Assembly (NCBI GenBank): GCA_019634615.1
Contig: JAHCAZ010000018.1
Span: 1-64,000 of the forward strand
Length of the DNA: 64,000 nucleotides
Direction of reading: 5' to 3'
Origin: Opitutaceae bacterium
GTDB taxonomy: Bacteria; Verrucomicrobiota; Verrucomicrobiia; Opitutales; Opitutaceae
Part shown: piece by piece, positions 1 to 8,124 of the stretch
Layout of the letters: the number at the start of each line of letters is the position of its first letter
How positions within the stretch are numbered: position 1 is the first letter of the stretch
Position numbers and translations under genes: made by a program
The notes under the pieces: model-generated
Database searches by the model: none
Seen by the model: the letters and a program-made list of their open reading frames with translations, nothing else
Told to the model about the DNA's origin: nothing

Positions 1-867
1 AAGAAATCGCTGGAGACCGAGCAGATCTACGGTGAACGCTGGCTGCGTTTTGCGTATGAGAACCCGGTGGGTCGGGGGTTCGTCTGGCTGCTCGCGCGGC
101 GCACGCTGTTCTCGGCCTACTACGGCTGGCGGATGAACCGCGCGTATAGCGCGCAGCTCGTGATCCCCTTTATCGTAAAGTACGACCTCGACGTGGATGA
201 GTTCGCGCGGTCGGCCTTCGAGTTCAAGACGTTCAACGAGTTCTTCTGGCGCGGCCTCAAGCCGGCGGCGCGGCCCATCGCCCCGGGCGACCGCGTGGCG
301 GTGCTGCCGGCCGATGGCCGCCACCTGGCGTTCCCGGACGTGGACACGGCGGACGGCTTCTATGTCAAGGGCGCCAAGTTCACGCTCGCGGAGCTCCTGG
401 GTGACGCGGCGCTGGCCGCGCAGTTCGCGGGTGGGTCCATGCTGATCTCGCGCCTGTGCCCGGTGGATTACCACCGCTTCCATTTCCCCGTGGCCGGCGT
501 GCCCGGCGAGCCGCGGCTGATCAACGGCTGGCTGTACTCGGTGAGCCCGGTGGCCCTGCGCCGCAGCATCCGCTACCTCGTGGAGAACAAGCGCGTGGTC
601 ACGCTGCTGCGGTCACCGGATTTCGGCACCGTGGCCATGATCGAGGTGGGCGCCACCAACGTGGGCACCATCAAGCAGACGCACGTGGCCGACCGGGCTG
701 TCGCCAAGGGCGAGGAGAAGGGTGTGTTCAAGTTCGGCGGCTCCTGCGTGATCACGCTGTTTGAGCGCGGGCGCATCCGGTTCGACGCCGACCTCGTGCA
801 GCAAAGCACGCAGCACGTCGAAACCTACGCCCGCATGGGCGACCGTCTCGGCGAGGCGACCGGCTGA
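1..867 (+). CDS. psd: Phosphatidylserine decarboxylase proenzyme (5' end outside window)
   Basis: Decarboxylates phosphatidylserine to phosphatidylethanolamine at the inner membrane. The frame is open from base 1, so the gene starts upstream; residues before the first in-window ATG (67) still read like the family (GERWLRFAYENPVGRG), so 67 is not the true start. Visible family motifs are DGRHLAFPD, the histidine motif CPVDYHRFHFP and the self-cleavage site in FKFGGSCV (GGS codons 736-744), where the serine becomes the pyruvoyl group. GGS rather than LGST is typical of the Clostridium/Chlamydia-type enzymes. About 288 residues are visible, close to full family length. It is followed after 5 bp by the amidase gene on the same strand. 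Confidence 0.93.
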   Translation, partial: KKSLETEQIYGERWLRFAYENPVGRGFVWLLARRTLFSAYYGWRMNRAYSAQLVIPFIVKYDLDVDEFARSAFEFKTFNEFFWRGLKPAARPIAPGDRVAVLPADGRHLAFPDVDTADGFYVKGAKFTLAELLGDAALAAQFAGGSMLISRLCPVDYHRFHFPVAGVPGEPRLINGWLYSVSPVALRRSIRYLVENKRVVTLLRSPDFGTVAMIEVGATNVGTIKQTHVADRAVAKGEEKGVFKFGGSCVITLFERGRIRFDADLVQQSTQHVETYARMGDRLGEATG

Positions 868-872
868 ACCCC

Positions 873-2495
873 ATGCACCTCAACCGTCGCCGATTCATCC
901 GGGATGCGATGGTTGCGGGGGCCGTGCTGGCCGCTTGGCGGATGCCGCTCGGGGCCCGGGTCGCGGATACGGAGGTGCGGGTGGCCGGGAGTGATTTTCC
1001 TTGGCTCGAGGCGACGATTGACCAGTTGCAGGCGACGATGGCGCGCGGCGAGCTGACCGCGGTGGCACTGACGCAGGCCTACCTCGAGCGCATCGCGGCC
1101 ATCGATCAGGCAGGGCCGACGCTGCGGGCGGTGATCGAGGTCAATCCTGAGGCCTTGGCGATCGCGGCGGAAGCTGACCGGGAACGGGCGGCTGGCCGGG
1201 TACACGGGCCGCTGCACGGCATCCCGGTCCTCGTGAAGGACAACATCGACACGGCGGACCGCATGCGCACGACCGCGGGTTCGCTGGCCCTGCTCGAGGC
1301 GAAGCCGGCGCGCGACGCCACCGTGGTGGCCCGGCTGCGGGCGGGTGGGGCGGTGCTCCTCGGCAAGACCAACCTCAGCGAATGGGCCAATTTCCGCTCG
1401 ACGCGATCCATCAGCGGCTGGAGCGGTCGCGGCGGGCAGACGCGCAATCCCTACGCGCTCGACCGCAACCCCTCGGGCTCGAGTTCGGGCTCGGCGGCGG
1501 CCGTCGCGGCGAATCTCTGCGCGGTGGCGGTGGGAACCGAGACAGACGGATCGATCGTCTCGCCGGCGTCTGTCTGCGGCCTCGTGGGCGTGAAGCCGAC
1601 GGTCGGGCTGATCAGCCGCGCCGGCATCATCCCCATCTCGGCGTCGCAGGACACGGCGGGCCCGATGGCGCGGACGGTCAAGGATGCGGCCCTGCTGCTG
1701 GGGGTGCTGGCATCCGCCGATGCGCGCGATGCGGCCACGCAGGCGCGGCCGGCGGACCTGCCGACGGATTTCACGACGGGGCTCGGGCAGCCGGCGCTGA
1801 GCGGGGCGCGCTTGGGGATTTTCCGTGGCGGTATGGCCCTCAACCCGAAGACCGAGGCAGTGCTGGCGGATGCGATCGCCGCGTTGCGCGCCGCCGGGGC
1901 GGAGATCGTGGATCCGGTGGAGGTCGCGGGAATGAAGGAGCTGGGCGACGCGGAGTTCGAGGTGCTGCTCTACGAATTCAAGGACGGGCTCAACGCCTAT
2001 TTCGCCACGTTGGGACCGGCGGCGCCGATTCGGTCACTCGAGCAATTGATTGCGTTCAACCGCGCCCACGCCGACCGCGAGATGCCGTACTTCGGCCAGG
2101 AACTGCTGGAACAGGCGCAGGCCAAGGGTCCGCTCACCGAGCAAGCCTATCTTGACGCGCTCGCGACCTGCCGGCGCCTGGCGCGGGCCGAGGGCATCGA
2201 TGCCGCGCTCGCGTCGCATCGGCTCGATGCGCTGGTGACGCTCACCAACGGCCCGGCCTGGCCGATCGATCCGGTGAGCGGTGACAGCTACACGGGCGGC
2301 AGTTCGTCGCTCGCGGCGGTCGCGGGGTATCCGTCGGTCACGGTCCCGGCCGGCCAGATCATGGGCCTGCCGGTGGGACTCTCGTTCACGGGCAAGGCCT
2401 GGAGTGAATTGCGCCTGCTGCAGCTGGCGGCCGATTTCGAGCGCCGCACGGCGGCGCGAACCCCGCCGCAGTTTTTACCCTCAGTGAAGTGGTAG
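873..2495 (+). CDS. Tat-exported amidase (amidase signature family)
   Basis: Amide hydrolase of the GatA/FAAH-like family, 540 aa; the substrate cannot be told. The N-terminus NRRRFIRDAMVAGAVLAA looks like a twin-arginine signal, so the enzyme probably works outside the cytoplasm, which argues against a role in tRNA amidation. The Ser-cisSer-Lys triad is visible: Lys122 in VLVKDNID, the cis-serine in SGSSSGSAAA (around 201-210) and nucleophile Ser227 in GTETDGSIVSPA. It starts 5 bp after psd and may be co-transcribed with it. A tatA-like gene lies elsewhere in the window (51,021-51,293). Confidence 0.9.
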   Translation: MHLNRRRFIRDAMVAGAVLAAWRMPLGARVADTEVRVAGSDFPWLEATIDQLQATMARGELTAVALTQAYLERIAAIDQAGPTLRAVIEVNPEALAIAAEADRERAAGRVHGPLHGIPVLVKDNIDTADRMRTTAGSLALLEAKPARDATVVARLRAGGAVLLGKTNLSEWANFRSTRSISGWSGRGGQTRNPYALDRNPSGSSSGSAAAVAANLCAVAVGTETDGSIVSPASVCGLVGVKPTVGLISRAGIIPISASQDTAGPMARTVKDAALLLGVLASADARDAATQARPADLPTDFTTGLGQPALSGARLGIFRGGMALNPKTEAVLADAIAALRAAGAEIVDPVEVAGMKELGDAEFEVLLYEFKDGLNAYFATLGPAAPIRSLEQLIAFNRAHADREMPYFGQELLEQAQAKGPLTEQAYLDALATCRRLARAEGIDAALASHRLDALVTLTNGPAWPIDPVSGDSYTGGSSSLAAVAGYPSVTVPAGQIMGLPVGLSFTGKAWSELRLLQLAADFERRTAARTPPQFLPSVKW

Positions 2496-2565
2496 CAGGT
2501 TAGGGGCGCGGGTTCGCCCTTGCCCTCGGCGGGCGTCCGTAGATCGTCTCCGTACCCCCACACCC

Positions 2566-3405
2566 ATGCCCGACCCCATGCTTTCCCCGCAGCAGCTGAC
2601 GTTTTTCAAGACCTTTGGCTTTCTCGCCTTCCCGGGCCTGCTCAAGGATCGGATCGAGGAGATCACCCGCGAGTTCGAGGCGATCTTTGCCCGGCGCGGC
2701 GGCGGCCATGCCGGGCAGGCGCACACGGGCAAGCAGCGCTCGTGCATCGTGCCCTTTCTCGACCAGAGCGAGGTGCTTTGCTCGCTGCTCGACGACCCGC
2801 GCATCCACGGCATCGCGACCTCCCTTCTCGGCGACGATTTCAACTACATGCCGAGTGACGGCAATTACTACGCGGGTGACACGGGCTGGCATTCCGACGG
2901 CTGGCACCGGGAGACCCTGCATGTGAAAATCGCCTTCTATCTCGATCCGCTCACGCGCGACACCGGCTGCCTGCGGGTCATCCCTGGCAGCCACCGGATC
3001 GGCGACACCTTTGCCGAGGCGCTCAAGGATGAGATATTCGCCAGCGAGGAAACATGGGCGCTGAAGGGCCGCGAGGTTCCGGCCGTGGCGCTGGAGACCG
3101 TTCCGGGCGACATCTTGGTATTCAACCACAACCTCAAGCATGCGGCCTTCGGCGGCAGCGGCTGGCGGCGCATGTTCACGATGAACCTGTGCCAACGTTA
3201 CCCCGAGGCGCGCCTGCCGGAGTTGCGGGAGTATCTCAGCGGGGTCTCGCGCTTCTGGGTCGAGCGGGCCTACGGCGAGATCATGATGCGCACGGCCGGC
3301 CCGCAGCGTCGGCGTCACCTGGAGCAGGTGATGGCCAACGACGGGCATATCGCGGAGTTGTCGCGGCAGGCCCGGGCCAAGATGGCCGAGCCGTCGCGGG
3401 GCTGA
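2566..3405 (+). CDS. Phytanoyl-CoA dioxygenase (PhyH) family protein
   Basis: Predicted Fe(II)/2-oxoglutarate-dependent oxygenase of 279 aa; substrate unknown. The facial triad is visible: the HxD pair in GWHSDGWHRE and the distal histidine in HNLKHAAFGG, followed by an arginine-containing segment (GWRRMF) suited to 2-oxoglutarate binding. The ATG at 2566 was chosen; a second ATG at 2578 would also work. The start follows a C-rich stretch without a Shine-Dalgarno. It stands alone, with 70 bp of featureless sequence before it and a tRNA gene after it. A second, only distantly similar PhyH-family gene is at 52,250. Confidence 0.9.
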   Translation: MPDPMLSPQQLTFFKTFGFLAFPGLLKDRIEEITREFEAIFARRGGGHAGQAHTGKQRSCIVPFLDQSEVLCSLLDDPRIHGIATSLLGDDFNYMPSDGNYYAGDTGWHSDGWHRETLHVKIAFYLDPLTRDTGCLRVIPGSHRIGDTFAEALKDEIFASEETWALKGREVPAVALETVPGDILVFNHNLKHAAFGGSGWRRMFTMNLCQRYPEARLPELREYLSGVSRFWVERAYGEIMMRTAGPQRRRHLEQVMANDGHIAELSRQARAKMAEPSRG

Positions 3406-3486
3406 CAGGAGGTCGGGGACCCACCGCCGCGCCAATCGGCGCTTGCCACCCCAATTCGCCCGGCGGCAAGCTCCCCCAACAACCCC

Positions 3487-3570
3487 GCCCGGGTGGTGGA
3501 ATGGCAGACACGCCGGTCTTAGAAGCCGGTGCCGAAAGGCGTGAAGGTTCGAGTCCTTTCCCGGGCACCA
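3487..3570 (+). tRNA. tRNA-Leu (anticodon UAG)
   Basis: An 84-nt cloverleaf with acceptor arms GCCCGGG and CCCGGGC, encoded ACCA end, a GGTTCGAGTCC T-arm and the long variable arm expected of a class II leucine tRNA (GTGCCGAAAGGCG). The anticodon loop is CTTAGAA, giving anticodon UAG after U33. It sits between the PhyH gene and purK with no tandem tRNAs. No integrase or att-like duplication of the tRNA 3' end was seen nearby. Confidence 0.97.
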
Positions 3571-3671
3571 GCCTTCGCCGGGCTTGCGGCTGGCAGGCCG
3601 GAACCGATGGTGATGCGGCTTTGACCTGCGCGCCAGCTTGCCAACGGCGGCAGAATCTCTTCCGTCCTGCG

Positions 3672-4880
3672 ATGCACGTGGAAAACGACGCGGATACCTC
3701 GAGCAAAGCGGCCCGCCCGCCGGGACGCCCCGCCATTGGTCCCCGCATCGGCATCATCGGCGGCGGCCAACTGGCCCGCATGATAGCCATCGCCGCGCAG
3801 CCCCTTGGCAACGACATCGTCGTACTGGAGCGCACGCCACACTACCCGGCGTCCGCCGTCGCCACCCAGGCGCTGGTCGGTGACTGGAACTCGCTGGCGC
3901 CGCTGCAGGACCTCGCGGCGCGGGTGGACCTCGTGACGCTGGAGAACGAGTTCGTGGACGCCGGCCTGCTGGCGGAGCTGGAAAAGGCCGGCCACACGGT
4001 GCTGCCCTCGGCCCGCACGCTCGGGCTCGTGCAGGACAAGCTGATCCAAAAGCAAACCCTGCAGGCGGCAGGCCTACCGGTGCCGCAACTGCTCGACACG
4101 CCCGACCTCAAAACCCTCGGTGCCGCCGCCCAAGCCTTTGGTTTCCCCTTTCTCCTCAAGGCCCGGCGCAACGGCTATGACGGCAAGGGCAATGTCACCG
4201 TCCGCGCGGCATCCGAATTGGAAGGCGCCTGGCAGAAACTCGGCGGTGACCGTGGCAACGCCCTGTTCGCTGAGGCCTGGTGTCCATTCGTCCGCGAGCT
4301 GGCCGTCATCATCACCCGCGGACGCCGGGGCGAGTCGGCGGTCTACCCCGTTGTCGAGACCGTGCAGCGCGACCACATCTGCCACATCGTGCGCGCGCCG
4401 GCGACCGGCGCACCCGAGGTGCTGGCGAGGGCCGGCGACGTGGCCAACCGCGCCGTCGCCGCCGTGGGGGCCGTCGGCAGCTTCGGCGTCGAGCTCTTCC
4501 AACTGGCCGACGGGAGCATCGTCGTGAACGAGCTCGCCCCGCGCGTGCACAACTCCGGACACTACACGATCGAGGGCTGCGTGTGCTCGCAGTTCGAGAA
4601 CCACGTGCGGGCCGTGCTGGGCCTGCCCCTGGGTTCGCCGCGCCTGATCGCCCCGGCCGTCATGGTCAATCTGATCGGCACCGCCAAGGCGGCGGGCCAC
4701 CCACAGGGGCTGGAACGGGCGCTTGCGGTGCCTGGGGCGCATGTGCATCTCTACGGCAAGGCCGTGAGCGCCGCGGGTCGGAAGATGGGGCATGTCACCG
4801 CCGTCGCCGACACGCTCGCCGCGGCTGAGGAAACCGCCGTCCGCGCCGCCAACCATATCGTCTTTGGAGGACCCGCATGA
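3672..4880 (+). CDS. purK: 5-(carboxyamino)imidazole ribonucleotide synthase PurK
   Basis: ATP-grasp enzyme that uses ATP and bicarbonate to turn AIR into N5-CAIR in purine synthesis (402 aa). The Rossmann-like start [12 protein letters not shown] lies around residue 34, after an extra N-terminal tail of about 30 residues rich in Ala, Pro and Arg. ATP-grasp signatures [15 protein letters not shown] and [14 protein letters not shown] are present. The frame is open far upstream through the tRNA gene, which cannot be coding; ATG 3672 is the first start after it. Its last codon overlaps purE by 4 bp (ATGA), so the two are translationally coupled. Confidence 0.95.
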   Translation: MHVENDADTSSKAARPPGRPAIGPRIGIIGGGQLARMIAIAAQPLGNDIVVLERTPHYPASAVATQALVGDWNSLAPLQDLAARVDLVTLENEFVDAGLLAELEKAGHTVLPSARTLGLVQDKLIQKQTLQAAGLPVPQLLDTPDLKTLGAAAQAFGFPFLLKARRNGYDGKGNVTVRAASELEGAWQKLGGDRGNALFAEAWCPFVRELAVIITRGRRGESAVYPVVETVQRDHICHIVRAPATGAPEVLARAGDVANRAVAAVGAVGSFGVELFQLADGSIVVNELAPRVHNSGHYTIEGCVCSQFENHVRAVLGLPLGSPRLIAPAVMVNLIGTAKAAGHPQGLERALAVPGAHVHLYGKAVSAAGRKMGHVTAVADTLAAAEETAVRAANHIVFGGPA

Positions 4881-5395
4881 AAAAGAACGCCCCACCGATC
4901 GCCATCATCATGGGCAGTGACTCCGACTGGCCCACGCTCAAGCCCGCGGCCGACGTCTGCGCCGAGTTCGGCGTGGCCTGCGAGGTGCGCGTGGTGTCGG
5001 CCCATCGCACGCCGCTCGACATGGTGCGCTATGCCCGCCAGGCGCATCGTCGCGGCCTCCGCGTGATCATCGCCGGCGCCGGCGGGGCGGCGCACCTGCC
5101 GGGCATGGTGGCGAGCCTCACGCCGCTGCCGGTCGTGGGCGTGCCGGTCGAGAGCAAGGCGCTCAAGGGCCTCGATTCGCTCCTTTCCATCGTGCAGATG
5201 CCGGGCGGGATCCCTGTCGCGACCGTGGCCATCGGCGGCGGGCGCAACGCGGGCCTGATGGCGCTGCGCATCCTCGGCGTCGGCTCGGCGGCCCTGCTCA
5301 CGCGCATGGCGAGCTTCCAGGCCAAGCTCGCGGCGGAGATTCGCGGCCGCGACCGCAAGCTCCAGGCCGAGATCAAGCCGGCCGCGAAGCGCTGA
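4877..5395 (+). CDS. purE: N5-CAIR mutase PurE (class I)
   Basis: Moves the carboxyl group of N5-CAIR to give CAIR, the step after PurK (172 aa). Class I signatures are intact: [20 protein letters not shown] (catalytic His), [13 protein letters not shown] and [29 protein letters not shown]-type residues, plus a charged C-terminal tail rich in Lys and Arg. The start overlaps the purK stop and has one of the few clear ribosome binding sites in the window (GGAGG, 7 bp upstream). It is followed after 10 bp by the bicarbonate transporter gene, so all four genes from purK to sbtB probably form one operon. Confidence 0.97.
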   Translation: MKKNAPPIAIIMGSDSDWPTLKPAADVCAEFGVACEVRVVSAHRTPLDMVRYARQAHRRGLRVIIAGAGGAAHLPGMVASLTPLPVVGVPVESKALKGLDSLLSIVQMPGGIPVATVAIGGGRNAGLMALRILGVGSAALLTRMASFQAKLAAEIRGRDRKLQAEIKPAAKR

Positions 5396-5405
5396 CCACC
5401 GCGCC

Positions 5406-6377
5406 GTGCTCGAAGCCATCCAGGCCAACCTCCTGTCGCCGGCGGTGCTGTTCTTCGCGCTCGGGCTCGTGGCGGCGCTGCTGCGCAGCGAGCTGAAGTT
5501 TCCCGAGCCGCTCTACGCCGCGCTGACGATCTACCTGCTGGTCGCCATCGGCTTCAAGGGCGGCGTCGCCATCGCCGAGGCCGGCCTCGGCCGGATCTGG
5601 CTGCCGGGATTGGCGGCGATCGTGCTGGGGTGCGTCATCCCGCTGTGGACCTATCCGGTGCTGCGGTTCGGCGGCCGCCTGCCGGCCGTGGATGCCGCGG
5701 CGATCGCGGCCCACTACGGCTCCGTGAGCGCCGTGACCTTCATCGCGGCCACCAACTACCTCAAGTCGATCGGACAGCCGTACGAGAGTTACGCGATCGC
5801 CTTCCTTGCGGTGATGGAATCGCCGGCGATTCTGGTCGGCGTGGTCCTGGGCAAGCTGGCGACGAGCCGGAGCGGCTCGTCCGCGATTCCGCTGCGCACC
5901 GTGGTGCACGAGGCGTTGTTTGGCCGCAGCATCTTTCTCCTGCTTGGCGCGCTCGTGATCGGGGCGATCTGCGGCCCGGCCGGCATGGACAAGGTCGGGC
6001 CGTTCTTCGTGACACCGTTTCAGGGCGTGCTGGCGCTGTTCCTCCTCGAGATGGGCATCGTCGCGGGCCGGCGCCTCGAGGACCTGCGCAAGGTCGGGCC
6101 CTTCCTCCTGGCCTTCGGCATCGTGGTGCCGATGGTCAACGGCGCGATCGGCGTCGCGCTCGGCCAGGTGACGGGCCTGGAGCTCGGGGGCGCGACCTTG
6201 CTCGGGGTGCTCGCGGCGAGCGCGTCCTACATCGCGGCGCCGGCGGCCATCCGCCTGTCATTGCCCGAGGCCAATCCGACCCTCTACCTGACGGCATCGC
6301 TGGCCGTGACGTTCCCCTTCAATATCGCGCTGGGGATTCCCCTCTACTTCGCGATCGCCCGCCACCTCTACGCTTGA
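5406..6377 (+). CDS. sbtA: SbtA-family sodium-dependent bicarbonate transporter
   Basis: Membrane protein of 323 aa with about ten hydrophobic segments, matching the SbtA/DUF897 family that imports bicarbonate with sodium in cyanobacteria. Family features are the N-terminal segment with [15 protein letters not shown], the IGFKGGVAI motif, [13 protein letters not shown] in the first half and [13 protein letters not shown] in the second half (inverted-repeat core). The start is GTG at 5406, 10 bp after purE. The next gene, 4 bp downstream, is the matching PII-like regulator, which supports the call. The physiological substrate in this organism is inferred. Confidence 0.9.
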   Translation: MLEAIQANLLSPAVLFFALGLVAALLRSELKFPEPLYAALTIYLLVAIGFKGGVAIAEAGLGRIWLPGLAAIVLGCVIPLWTYPVLRFGGRLPAVDAAAIAAHYGSVSAVTFIAATNYLKSIGQPYESYAIAFLAVMESPAILVGVVLGKLATSRSGSSAIPLRTVVHEALFGRSIFLLLGALVIGAICGPAGMDKVGPFFVTPFQGVLALFLLEMGIVAGRRLEDLRKVGPFLLAFGIVVPMVNGAIGVALGQVTGLELGGATLLGVLAASASYIAAPAAIRLSLPEANPTLYLTASLAVTFPFNIALGIPLYFAIARHLYA

Positions 6378-6381
6378 AGCC

Positions 6382-6684
6382 ATGAACACGCACCCGATGA
6401 AACTCGTCACGATCGTCTGCGAGGCCTACGCGAAGGAGGCGGTCACGAAGCTGCTGGGCGAGGTTGGCGCCGTGGGTTACACCCTGTTCCCGGTCGAGGG
6501 CAGCGGCGCGCGCGGCCGGCGGCCGGCGGATATCCCCGAGTATGCCAACATCCAGGTCGAGGTGATCACGCGGCCGGAGGTGGCCACCCAACTGCTGCAG
6601 CGACTCGAGCAGGAGTTTTTCCCGCGCTACGGGATGGTGGCCTTCGAGTCCGACGTGCGCGTGCTGCGGCCGGCGAAGTTCTAG
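6382..6684 (+). CDS. sbtB: SbtB-like PII-family regulator of the bicarbonate transporter
   Basis: A 100-aa protein with the PII-like ferredoxin fold pattern, resembling cyanobacterial SbtB, which binds adenine nucleotides including cAMP and docks on SbtA. The core VTIVCEAYAKEAVTKLLGEVGAVGYTLFPV, with the glycine-rich turn EGSGARGRR in place of a long T-loop, fits SbtB. The C-terminal CG...C redox extension of many cyanobacterial SbtB proteins is absent; the protein ends RVLRPAKF. It lies 4 bp after sbtA. Its TAG stop shares the palindrome CTAG (6681-6684) with the stop of the opposite-strand dehydratase gene. Confidence 0.82.
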   Translation: MNTHPMKLVTIVCEAYAKEAVTKLLGEVGAVGYTLFPVEGSGARGRRPADIPEYANIQVEVITRPEVATQLLQRLEQEFFPRYGMVAFESDVRVLRPAKF

Positions 6685-7634
6685 CCGAGCAACCCCGGGG
6701 GCAGGGCGGCGAGGTCAACGTTGCCGCCGGAGAGGATGATGCCGACCCGGCGACCCGCGACCGGGATTTTTCCTTCCTGGATCGCCGCAAACGGCACGGC
6801 GGCGGAGGGCTCGACGACGACCTTGAGCTCGTCCCAGAGCGCGCGCATCGCGGTGACGATGCCGGCTTCGGATACGGTCACGATGTCGTCCACGTGCCGC
6901 TGGATCAGCGGGAAATTGTTCGCCCCGATGGTCGTGCGCAGGCCGTCGGCGATGGTCGCGACCTTTTCCGCGGGCACGATGCGGCCGGCCCGGAACGAAC
7001 GGGCGGCATCGTCGGCGCCGGCGGGCTCGGCAGCGATCACGCGGATGCCGGGGCGCAGGGTCTTGGCGGCCACGGCGGTGCCGCAGAGCAGGCCGCCGCC
7101 GCCGACCGGGCAGAGGATGAGGTCGAGGTCCGCGACGTCCTCGAGCAGCTCGACGGCCGCGGTGCCTTGGCCGGCCATGACCTGGAAATCGTTGTACGGA
7201 TGGATGAGCCGTGCACCGGTGTCGGCCAGGATCCGGGCGCAGGCGGCCTCGCGGGCGGCGGTGGTCGGCTCGCAGAACGTGATGCGACCGCCGAGGCGCT
7301 CGACGTTGGCGACCTTGGTCCGCGCGGAGTTTGCCGGCATCACGATGTAGGCGGGCACACCGCGCAGGCGCGCGGCGCGCGCCACGGCGGCGGCGTGGTT
7401 GCCGGACGAATGGGTGGCGACACCGCGGGCGGCATCGGCCGCGGAGAGGGCGAAGATGGCATTCGTCGCCCCGCGGGCCTTGAAGGCGCCGACGTGCTGG
7501 AGGTTCTCGCATTTGAACCAGAGCTGGCCACCGCCGACTGCATCGAGCCAGTCGCTGCGCAGCACCGGCGTGGGGACGACGTGCGGCCGGATGCGGTCGT
7601 GCGCGATGCGGATGGCGGCGAGGTCGAGGGACAT
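6681..7634 (-). CDS. PLP-dependent threonine/serine dehydratase
   Basis: Fold-type II PLP enzyme of 317 aa, probably deaminating threonine (to 2-oxobutyrate) and serine; a serine racemase role cannot be excluded. The PLP lysine is in HVGAFKARGA (about residue 52), with SSGNHAAAVA next and the phosphate-binding glycine loop PVGGGGLLCG. There is no C-terminal ACT domain, so it is a short catabolic-type enzyme rather than full-length IlvA. ATG 7634 was preferred to a TTG at 7652 that lies inside the upstream heptad repeat. It converges on sbtB with the stop codons overlapping by 4 bp. Confidence 0.88.
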   Translation of the reverse strand: MSLDLAAIRIAHDRIRPHVVPTPVLRSDWLDAVGGGQLWFKCENLQHVGAFKARGATNAIFALSAADAARGVATHSSGNHAAAVARAARLRGVPAYIVMPANSARTKVANVERLGGRITFCEPTTAAREAACARILADTGARLIHPYNDFQVMAGQGTAAVELLEDVADLDLILCPVGGGGLLCGTAVAAKTLRPGIRVIAAEPAGADDAARSFRAGRIVPAEKVATIADGLRTTIGANNFPLIQRHVDDIVTVSEAGIVTAMRALWDELKVVVEPSAAVPFAAIQEGKIPVAGRRVGIILSGGNVDLAALPPGLLG

Positions 7635-7642
7635 GGGAGGAA

Positions 7643-7677
7643 GAACGCTCAACGCTGAACGTTTAACGCTGAACGCT
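7643..7677. repeat. Tandem heptad repeat (NAACGYT x5)
   Basis: Five consecutive 7-nt units, GAACGCT, CAACGCT, GAACGTT, TAACGCT and GAACGCT, followed by a partial CAAG. The array lies in the gap between the divergent dehydratase and VOC genes, just upstream of the dehydratase ATG. Two other 7-nt arrays with different unit sequences occur at 11,413-11,454 and 12,421-12,478. Confidence 0.85.
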
Positions 7678-7731
7678 CAAGTGCGGGGAGCGGGCGCTTG
7701 CAGAACGTGCTGGGACGAGCAGAATACGCCC

Positions 7732-8112
7732 ATGGTCAAGAAGCTCCTCCACACCCGCATGCGCGTGAACGATCTGGCGCGCACCGTTAAGTTTTATCAG
7801 GACGCCCTCGGGCTGAAGCTCTCCCGGCAGCACACGTCCCCCCGCGGGGCGCAGCTCGCCTTCCTGCAGACGCCCAACAGCGACGAGGAGATCGAGATCT
7901 GCCAGATGCCGCCCGGTGCGCCGGCGGTGCAGGTCCAGCCGGATCTCATGCACCTCGCCTTCGAGGTGGACGATCTCGAGGCCTTCGCCGCCGAGTTGAA
8001 AAAGAAAGGCTTCGCCCTGAGCGACGGCCCCACCAAGACCGGCAGCGGCTCGGTCATCGCCTTCATCGACGCGCCGGAAGGCTACGAGGTCGAACTGATC
8101 CAGCGGAAGTGA
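7732..8112 (+). CDS. VOC-family glyoxalase-like protein
   Basis: A single-module vicinal-oxygen-chelate protein of 126 aa resembling lactoylglutathione lyase (glyoxalase I), which converts the hemithioacetal of methylglyoxal and a thiol to a lactoyl thioester. Two beta-alpha-beta-beta-beta motifs are visible: LLHTRMRVNDLARTVKFYQ with QLAFLQ, then LMHLAFEVDDLEAF with VIAFIDAPEGYEVELIQR. Likely metal ligands are His near residue 6, a Glu in the NSDEEIEI segment, His in LMHLAF and Glu in YEVELI. ATG 7732 is the first start after the repeat region; a longer in-frame reading upstream runs through the repeat and is rejected. The true substrate is unknown. Confidence 0.88.
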   Translation: MVKKLLHTRMRVNDLARTVKFYQDALGLKLSRQHTSPRGAQLAFLQTPNSDEEIEICQMPPGAPAVQVQPDLMHLAFEVDDLEAFAAELKKKGFALSDGPTKTGSGSVIAFIDAPEGYEVELIQRK

Positions 8113-8124
8113 GCGGCAAGGCCC

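Noticed and set aside
3487-3570. tRNA-Leu as an integration site
   Set aside because: No integrase, no repeat of the tRNA 3' end and no mobile genes in the surrounding sequence.
3054-3671. Extended purK start upstream through the tRNA gene
   Set aside because: The frame runs through tRNA-Leu and the PhyH coding region; ATG 3672 precedes the conserved PurK start.
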